64,000 bases of DNA from Papilionanthe hookeriana x Papilionanthe teres (Eukaryota; Streptophyta; Magnoliopsida; Asparagales; Orchidaceae), in NCBI GenBank assembly GCA_022702705.1, contig CM040434.1, forward strand, positions 57,895,974 through 57,959,973. The letters run 5' to 3'. The notes beneath the pieces are model-generated. The model did no database searches and had not been told where the DNA came from. It saw only the letters and a list, made by a program, of their open reading frames with translations. The number at the start of each line of letters is the position of its first letter. Position 1 is the stretch's first letter. This document shows positions 56,303 to 64,000 of this stretch, piece after piece. The position numbers and the translations under genes were made by a program.

Positions 56303-56639
56303 TTCTTCACCCTTCTCATGCTTAGCCTAAGATCCCACACATACATGCTTGTTGTTTAGTTTTCTTCTTCCTTTTACAAAGATTTTTAAATTTATATGCA
56401 AGCTATTTAGAATCACAAATCTCCATGTATATCTTCAAAAATCATGTGTTAATTATTATTTTCTTTTCACAAATCTTCATGCTATTTAAATGTTTCCATG
56501 CTTAAGCTTAGGAATTCCTTTTTTATGCAAAGTTATTTAGCTATTTAGTTTTTAAATTTTTCCATGTTTAGCCCTAGGATTTCTTTTTCATGCAAATTAT
56601 CTAATTATTTAACTAGTTTAAATATTTACAAATCTACCA

Positions 56640-58300
56640 CCTAATTTTTACTAACTTGAAAAGTGAATTTTAAAATTTAAAAAATAAATAAAAAAATATA
56701 AAGGAAATAATAATAAACCAAAAGAAAATGAAAGGAAAATTTAAAATAACATATAACATTGTAAATAAAATAATAAATAACAAATGTAAAAACATAAGTG
56801 ATATAATAATTGTAAATTTAAATAAATTAAATAATAACTTTACTAAATTTTAAATAAAATAACTATACTAAATGTAAATAAAATTCAACCATAATAAATT
56901 TAAAAAAATAAAATAACTTTACTAAATAAAATAACTATACTAAATTTTAAATACCTAAAAAAATTAAACTTAAAATATAACTATACTAAATAAATGAATC
57001 ATAATATATACATGTAAATTAATAATAATTTATAAATAATAAAAATAACGAAAACTGAAAATATAAAAAAATAATAATAATAATAATTGAAAATAGTTGT
57101 AAATTCAAGATAAATAATAAAAATAAGCAAATAAAAATATCATGCCTCTTTAAAATAATGTAAATGTAAATATATGTGTAAATAATAAATTTAATAGATT
57201 ATAACTTAATAAAAACAATAATAACTTCAAAATAAATAAAGAATAATTGAGAGAGAGAAAGTTTAAAAGCTTTATAATTAAATAAATAATAATATAAATG
57301 ATAAAGAAAATATATAAATAATAAACTTAAATATACATATAATTAAACAATAATAAATTAAAAATAAAAATAACTTATAGTTTATATATATTAAATGATA
57401 AGAATATAAGGATAATAAAATAAATAACACACACATATATATATATATATATATACATAAATTGAAAATAATTTAAATAACATAAATGAATAATAAATTA
57501 AGTTAAAATTAAATAGTTAAAACTAAATAAAACCAAAAATATAAATAATAATTAATTAAATAAACCGAAAACAATTATATAAACAAATATTAAATTAAAT
57601 TAAATTAAATAATAAATAATAAATTAAATTAAATTAAATTAAATTAAATTAATTAAATTAATTAAATTAAATAATAATGTAAATAAATAGTAATTTAAAT
57701 TAAATTAAATAAATTCAATTAAATTAAATAAATTAAAATCAGAAATTAAATTAAATTAAATTAAATTAAATAATAATGTAAATAAATAATAAATTAAATT
57801 AAATAAAATAAATTAAATCAAGCTAAATTAAAATTAAATAATAATGTAAATAAATAATAAATTAAATTAAATAAAATAAGTTAAATAAATTAAATTAAAC
57901 TAAATTAAATTAAGGAATAATGTAAATAAATAGTAATTTATACTAAATTAAATTAAATTAAATAATAATAATTAAATGAAAACAAAAAAATAATAATTCA
58001 AATAAATGAATATTAAGTAATTATAAATTAAAGTAAAATAAATGAATAAATAACATTAATAAGGATAACAATTATAAATAAAAAAAATAAATAACATATG
58101 CAATGATATTAATACAACAATAAAATAACATATAATAATAACATAACACATGAATAAATAATAATAACACAAGACAAAATAAAACAAAACAATAACATAC
58201 ATAATACAATAACAACACATACATAACATAATGCAACAAAGACAACATACAACAACAATCCCGACCACAATACAATACCAACACATGAACAATCAAACCT
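56640..58300. repeat. AT-only low-complexity region with AAATT and AAT iterations
   Basis: About 1.6 kb almost free of G and C; AAATT pentamers are densest at 57590-57965. No gene is supported. Confidence 0.88.
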
Positions 58301-58924
58301 AGGATAGGCCTCCTGAGGCATTGTTTCTTTTTCCCTTTATAAAGACCCCAAAGAAACCACAACTTGGTGTAAAAAAACATAATAAGAATACCCTTATGCT
58401 TAGTGAATGCATGGAGTAACCCAAATTTTACCTGATGTCCACATAACCTTCCCAATTCACATTCCAAACTCAAAATCCATAGTTTCAAAACCTAACACAA
58501 ACCAAATCCAAACACAAACCAAATTTAAACATAAACAAAAACCAAACTCAAACCAAAACCAAAACCAAATCCAAACACAAACTCAAGCAAATCTTCCACA
58601 AATAAAATCACAAACTCTTCACAGTACTCCCATAAGTCCAAATCAAACTACCGATTGCCACGAGATCCAAATCCAAACCACACCTAAACCCATCCGCCTC
58701 GACCTACCCCGAACACCAGTGCTCATTAAGCATAAGGGTATAGGTAGGACGAGTTGTTAAGCAACATAATAAGTCTAAATGAGCCCGAGACTTTTCACCA
58801 GGCTGTGAGAGGGAAGCATGGACCTGCATCCTTCTCATGACCTTTTGGATACCTTAGAGATCTATTAAACTTAATATGTCTGCTTAACGAAAACATCCTC
58901 AATTAAATTAATAAAGTTCATTGA

Positions 58925-59040
58925 AACACAACATAGAAATTTGCATAGACATCATAGGACTTGGTAGACAACCAGGATCTTAACATAGACATCATAGGAC
59001 TTGGTAGACAACCATGATCTAAACATAGACATCATAGGAT
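58925..59040. repeat. Tandem repeat of 40-53 bp with AACATAGACATCATAGGACT
   Basis: Two and a half copies in the C LTR. A single related copy is found near 21990-22040 in the A LTR. Confidence 0.85.
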
Positions 59041-60700
59041 TGAGTAGTTACTGCTTGTTAGTCCTACTTCTTCCTGTTTTCTGACATGCTTTAATTTGTG
59101 CAAAATTATAAACACATACATCCAATGCAATATTAAAGTTTCAGGTGGTGGAACTTGAAAACCCACCAGGTACGTTTTTATTTTAATGCAATTTACTTAC
59201 CTGCATTGTACTTTACTTCTCTTGCATGTTAAACAACAATGTCACCCTGCATGAAAACTAAAACCTTTAGGATAGTCACAAAACTGAAACCCAAAACTAG
59301 ATTAAAATCAACACAAGATAAAATTCACCTCCACAACATTCAAAAGATAAAACAACTCAAAATTTAATCACAAACAAAAAAACAACTACAACTACAACTA
59401 AATTAAAACGTCTCGTTGGATGATCGGGAATGCCTCGGATGATGTAACCCACGTGTTGACGGGATTTTCCACGGTCTAAATGAAAGTGTGGAACTCATTC
59501 AGTTGAGTTTAGCAAATTTATCTGGACTAAGTGAATCCGATGAAAATAACGGTGCCGGGATGACGGAATCGTGGGATCTTAATATGTCATGTTTAATCAA
59601 CTTTAAGATTTGTTTTAATTAAAACACTAAAACACTTGGATTCTAAGACTTTTCTAAACCAAACCACTTCTCTCACCTCCTGATTTTCACCTTCTAAAAC
59701 TGAACCTCTACAACGACAAAGGAGCTTGGAGCATAGTGGGCAGCATGGCCATCTTCTTCAGCAAAACCTGAGTCTACTTCAGCTAAACCATTCTTAAAAA
59801 TAAGCTACTAGCTATAGGACTTTGAGGTATTTGCCCAGTGCAAAGCAAACCCTCATCTCATCTTTTAGGCTTTTGCACCCAGTGCATTATAAGCCCTAAC
59901 TCGTCTAGGTTTTCGAGGTTGTCATCACGATATGACATAAACCCTCACATCTTCCGAAGCTATTCATATGATCGACATCGAATGAATGTAAGCCCTAAAT
60001 AATAAAATTGGCGGGATAAAATATAAATTAAATATTTTCCTAAAGCGAGCCAAACAATATGATAGCTTGGGAAAACACGGGATTCTTCTCGAATGCTGTG
60101 TTCTTCCCCTAGTCTTCTTTTCCTTTGGACTCTGATAAAATGAAATGTTCTGAAATTTGAACCATTCACCTATTGAATTCCAATAATCACATTTCATTGA
60201 AAGAAATCCTTACCTTTGGAAGTCATGAATATAATTATTTCCTGATCTTTATCAAGAGTTTTCTTAGGTGACTTCGGTTGTCTAAGATGTAATTAACTAT
60301 AGGGGCTTGCCCTTATAGGAAACCTAAAAAACTCCAGATTTATATAAACCCCATTTAATCCTCTTATACTAAATGGGGGAAATTGTCGGCAAACATACAG
60401 GTTTCGTAGACCAAACGGATGTCATACTTTTCCTTAGTTCATTTAATTGAGCCTCATCCTCGAGTTTTGTATTCATCCTTCGGGATATATACAAAGCTCG
60501 AGGTATAGTGCTCTTTCATTTGAACTTTGAAAAATATGAGATCAGTTTGACTCCATATTTTTCTAAACTAAATTATAATTAAATTAAAATTGTCCTTCTG
60601 AAGCGGGCGATGGGACTTCGATTCCAGCGACTGACAGCTTCTAATGGGCAACCCCAACTAAAAAACATATATTCAAAACTTTTTATACGCCAACAGCTTC

Positions 60701-60718
60701 TAGCGACTCCACTGGGGA
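60701..60718 (+). promoter_or_regulatory. Primer-binding site, tRNA-Arg type (element C)
   Basis: TAGCGACTCCACTGGGGA lies 5 bases after the LTR end and matches, with two differences, the complement of the 3' end of plant tRNA-Arg(ACG). Ogre-type elements are known to use tRNA-Arg. Confidence 0.75.
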
Positions 60719-61295
60719 TAGAGTTTCTCACTTCATAAAAATCAGGAAATACTATATTCATATATCGGTAATGTACTCATGTCTCTCATGAGCCAAATTA
60801 CCATTCTTCCGTTGACATACTTTACCCATTTCTTTCTTGGGAAAGTATGATCAACTCTTCTGGGTTTCAGGACCATCTGTTTAGCCACTCCTAAACAGAG
60901 AGGTTCGAGGTTCCTTAGGATTTTTTTTTCTTTTGATCTTGTGGGATCGGACCCCCAATAAGTGTGTTGGTGGATTGATTCCACTTGGGCAATGTGCGTT
61001 GTGAAAAGGGATCCTCAGCAGGGTCCTTTGCTTCACCTTTTTCTTCTGCCTCTTGGATTTAATTTTTTGCCTTCGGCAAGTTAATCCACTTTTAAAATTC
61101 TAAATATCATTTAAAAAAACACCTGAAAATCTAATAGAAAATAAAAGAAAAAGAAGAACAAAATATGATAAGAGAAAATAATAATATATTAAATGAAATA
61201 AAAAATTTTACCCAGTTCACAGAATGATCTTTTTCATAGTGTTCATACTATGATGACAAGGTCTTTGGCCCTTCCTAAATTTTGGAACGTTTCTT
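60719..61295 (+). other. Untranslated leader after the C LTR
   Basis: No gene. It contains GTTTAGCCACTCCTAAACAG, a near-palindromic stem, and GTGGGATCGGACCCCC, then a T-rich stretch. Position and composition suit a retrotransposon 5' untranslated region. Confidence 0.6.
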
Positions 61296-62727
61296 TTGAC
61301 AGTCGAAATGTCAACCCCTTCGCTGACTTTCTCCTGCGACCTGCCCTCTTCCCGTGAGGCTCATCTCGCAGCACCGTTGATTCAGTTTGGAGCCGGCTTC
61401 AGTGAGTTTGAAGTCATGCTTGGAAAAGCCCCGTTCGTGGTCCTGAAAGTTGCCGCCCCCGAAGTACAAGAACCATCTGTCGAGTTCGATCTGAACTCCC
61501 ATGAAGACTTCCCTTCTGCTAAGAAGGTGAAGATGACTACTGTCCCCGTCAAACCAGTTGGCTCCGTGACAATGAGAGTCGTCGCCTCTACTGCTTCCGG
61601 CTTCGCCGTTACAACACCTACTTCCCCGTCTGCTAAAAGGAAGGAAATTCTGCACGAGGAGGATTCTGACAAAGCCTTCCTTGCTCTGTCATCTGTCTTT
61701 GAGATTGGTTCTAGTTCCAGGGTTCCCCCGTTGACCAAATCCCAAAGGAGGAATCGCAACTGGAAGCTTCGCAAGGCCGCCGGGGCACGAGTCGCAAGTA
61801 TGCTCGTGATTGATGAGATTCCTCGGCGGGAGGAACTCGGTTCATCGAACACCTCTCCTCTCCTCCGAGGTAGTAGGTTCCACCCGTTAGTCGGTACTAC
61901 TCGGAAACGAAAGTCTCCATAGGATTGTCGTCGCGCTTCCAGCACCGCACAGTTGTGATGAGGAGGGAAAGAAGCCCACACCCATCACTCGAGCTCATAC
62001 TCTTCTACGGAGATTGGCCCAATTAGAAGGATGTTCTGTCGACAAGCTTCTTAAAAGGATGGGATGTGCAATATCCCTAGAAGTGAAAGAGGAAATTTTG
62101 AAAATGGAAAAGCCTAGTAGGGTTTCTGTCAAGCACCGTTTGGGAAAGCGTGTTGAGACAACTACCACCGATTCGACGCCCGCAATACAAAGACTAGTCA
62201 AGTCTCGGCTAGGTCCAAGAATGCCACCCAAGGAACTCCTGAGGAGGAAGAGAGGATTACTTTCCTCTGTACATGGTCTGCACTCTAGGGAGCACAATTC
62301 CTCTCTTAGTCCTGATGTCCCCGCTAAGACATTCCGTCTCGAGGTATCAATTCTCTATAGGAGAGTGTGGTTACCGAAAGTCGCTGCACCTGTCCACTTC
62401 GAGAAGTCTACAAATCATCAAATGGGTTATAAGTCTGGCACTTCTATCGTCTCCACTCTTGTTGCTTCAGAGTCAGTGGCAGAAGAAGGGTCGATGGAGG
62501 ATAGAATTAAGAAACTTTGTGAAGAGATTTCAGAGTTAACTAGGGAGCAAGGATTTGAGGTCGATAATGAGGATCTCTACCTGTCAAATTACTTGGATGA
62601 TGAATTCATGGAAATCAACATGGTCGATACCAGGTCCACAGCATCTGCGCGTGAAGCTCCTCGTGAGGAGGACGCAATAGAAGAGCTTCAAAGAGCTGTG
62701 TCGGCTAGAGACGAAATGATCAGCTGA
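61296..62727 (+). pseudogene. Internal ORF of the Tat-type element, function unknown (two frames, truncated)
   Basis: A 208-codon open frame (61296-61922) and, after stops at 61920-61960, a 237-codon one (62014-62727) read as one protein. The first half is Ser/Thr/Val-rich and ends in a basic patch (KSQRRNRNWKLRKAAGAR). The second half has RVSVKHRLGKRV and KSRLGPRM, reminiscent of the RLG motifs in the gag-pol linker of some plant gypsy elements, and an acidic/Gln-Glu-rich tail (EDRIKKLCEEISELTREQGFEV). Following the PBS and leader it sits where Ogre elements have an extra ORF1 before gag, but a deletion bringing the pol linker here is equally possible. It is cut at about 62730 by element G. 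Confidence 0.5.
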
Positions 62728-62734
62728 TTGGTGA

Positions 62735-63694
62735 AGTAATTAAATTATGGAAGGAAGCTGTGTGAAGTATATGATTTCAATGTTGGAAGAAGTTGTGATG
62801 ATTCACTACCTTACACTTCATTTACCTCTTAATTTGGCCAATTAAGATGTTAAAATTTGTTGTGAGAGCATGTAAAAACCAATGCAGTATTATCTCAATC
62901 AACAATTGGAAAGAATCACATGCAATTGTGTGGGTGAGAATTGTAGTCCATATGGTTGGGTGCAAATAAATAGGAAGGTATGTTTTTAATGGGGAGCAAA
63001 ATTAGAGAACTTTAGAGTGACAGGCTAAAGCCCCCTAATTTGGTTTGATGTTTTAAATTTTGTTATGTGATATTAGCCCCCAGGTGGGAGGGAATAGAGA
63101 GAACTCTAGAGTTAGAGTTAGTATCTTCCCTACATAACCCATCTACATGATTTCAAAACTTCAAATTAACCAATGCTCTTTATAGAACCAAGTAAGGGTA
63201 AAGAATATAATTGCTTCTATTTGGTACAACACACTAAGATACTTCCCCAACGAAATTCCATAATTATTACCGATTCATTAAAAGCGGAAAAAGATATTTT
63301 ATTCTCATTTGCTTTCTTACTATTTTATAGTTGCATTAACTTTAGTTGTTTGCTTTACTTTTTATTCAGAAAAAATCAAAAAATAAATTTAAAAAACTTT
63401 ATATCTTAAAACATACTTTACAAAATAATTTTAAAAAGTAAAAAGTTATTTTTCTTATTTATTTAAAATTTTAGACATTTCCCTGTGGGTTCAATATCTC
63501 GGGGCTTAATCAGAAAGTTCTCTATTACTTGATAAACGATATATATACCTGAGTAGAATCCCTTATTATAAAAAATTAAAATATATTTCTTATTTACTTT
63601 GGAGTCAAGTTTTTTGGCGCGGTTGATTAAAAAGAGATAATATCATTGAAAATCAATAGAAAGTAAAAAATGTAAGCATAAATATTAGGGATCA
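62735..63694 (+). mobile_element. 5'-truncated Athila LTR of element G
   Basis: Matches the F LTR from about 27515 to its end (TTTGGCCAATTAAGATGTTA, GTTGTGAGAGCATGTAA, ATCTCAATCAACAATTGG, GTGACAGGCTAAAGCCCC). The first 0.9 kb of the LTR is missing at the junction with the preceding ORF. The end GGGATCA at 63694 is followed by a good PBS; an earlier, weaker PBS-like site is at 63608-63630. Confidence 0.8.
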
Positions 63695-63700
63695 AGTTTT

Positions 63701-63717
63701 TGATGCGTTGCCGGGAA
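63701..63717 (+). promoter_or_regulatory. Primer-binding site, tRNA-Asp type, decayed (element G)
   Basis: TGATGCGTTGCCGGGAA corresponds to TGGCGCCGTTGCCGGGGA with one missing base and two changes. Confidence 0.8.
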
Positions 63718-63815
63718 ATTAATTAAAATATCATTTAAAGAAAATTTAAGAAAAATTAAGTTTTTACTTTTCATTATTTTTATTAGTGTGTTTTATTTTA
63801 TTTTGTTACTTGTGT
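63718..63815 (+). other. Element G leader before gag
   Basis: Short AT-rich leader like those of D and E. Confidence 0.7.
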
Positions 63816-64000
63816 ATGCGTAGTTCAGGTTCTGATGGATTTGTGTCTTACGATTCTGAATTACAGAGAACTAACAAAAAAATTAAAAAAATTGAAAATA
63901 CAGAGAAAGATAAAAATATTTAAGAAATGACAAATCAAGATCATCAAAATATTGAAATTCATCAAGAATTTAGACCTTTAAGAGATTATGCTTACCATAC
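63816..64000 (+). pseudogene. Athila element G: gag start, running off the window
   Basis: MRSSGSDGFVSYDSELQRTNKK matches the first residues of gag in E and D. A stop occurs at about 63921, after which EFRPLRDYA resumes the gag sequence in the same frame. The rest is outside the window. Confidence 0.85.

Larger units (their letters stand above)
54173..60695 (+). mobile_element. LTR of Tat/Ogre element C (6.5 kb)
   Basis: Starts TGTTGACC and ends GCCAACA (inverted TGTTG/CAACA). The first 1.5 kb and last 1.8 kb match the element A LTR; the middle (about 55700-58850) is unrelated and AT-rich with microsatellites. A C/T-rich stretch at 55850-56300 followed by CAAG-GTAAGT (56293-56302) looks like a transcribed leader with a 5' splice site. 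The LTR has pol and PPT on its left and a PBS on its right, so it joins two internal regions. Frames inside it, such as 58407-58760, are low-complexity and not genes. Confidence 0.85.

Noticed and set aside
58056..58760. Cys/Tyr/Val-rich and Asn/Gln-rich open frames
   Set aside because: Low-complexity sequence in the C LTR, with simple-repeat composition and no conserved counterpart.

Overview
This window is plant nuclear DNA made almost wholly of nested, mostly decayed LTR retrotransposons. I find no convincing host gene, tRNA, rRNA or prokaryotic feature. The evidence for a plant is Ty3/gypsy polyproteins of two plant lineages, Tat/Ogre (second RNase H, tRNA-Arg-like primer site, LTRs over 6 kb) and Athila (tRNA-Asp primer site, env-position ORF), in AT-rich DNA. 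The species cannot be told from the sequence. For reference I name the Tat elements A, B and C and the Athila-like elements D, E, F, G and H.

Layout. 1-23672 is the 3' part of Tat element A (+): reverse transcriptase and RNase H (1-1343), second RNase H and integrase (8837-10696), an AlkB-like ORF (11025-12539), a tandem-repeat 3' region, a polypurine tract and a 3' LTR (14382-23672). A 7.5 kb solo LTR of the same family sits in its pol in reverse orientation (1349-8831, target duplication CGCCT). A 1.96 kb Athila-type LTR, H, sits in its 3' LTR (17550-19506, duplication CGGCG). 23673-28538 is the 3' end of Athila element F (+). 28544-42046 is a complete Athila element E (-), 13.5 kb, with both LTRs, tRNA-Asp PBS, gag-pol, an env-position ORF and target duplication TAAAG. 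42346-45255 is the LTR, PBS and gag remnant of element D (+). 45260-48300 is a minisatellite of about 78 bp units dense in TTGAC/GTCAA. 48301-52551 is Tat element B (-) with a second AlkB-like ORF. At 52548-52551 B is fused head-to-head to Tat element C (+), which has an integrase end, 3' repeats, a 6.5 kb LTR, a PBS and an internal ORF (to 62727). 62735-64000 is the start of Athila element G (+).

Main result. Tat elements A and B both carry, about 0.3 kb after the pol stop, an intron-less ORF whose C-terminal half is recognisably the plant ALKBH9/ALKBH10-type Fe(II)/2-oxoglutarate RNA demethylase domain, with the HxD...H...RxxxxxR residues visible (the last motif only in A). The copies differ by about a quarter of bases but mostly at synonymous positions. 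Each is preceded by the same polypyrimidine-CAG splice acceptor, and each has an in-frame UGA at the same codon. Element C has the same flanks without the AlkB gene. The picture is of a retrotransposon family that captured a host m6A eraser-like gene and kept it under protein-level selection, possibly expressed from a spliced RNA. All copies here are now defective.
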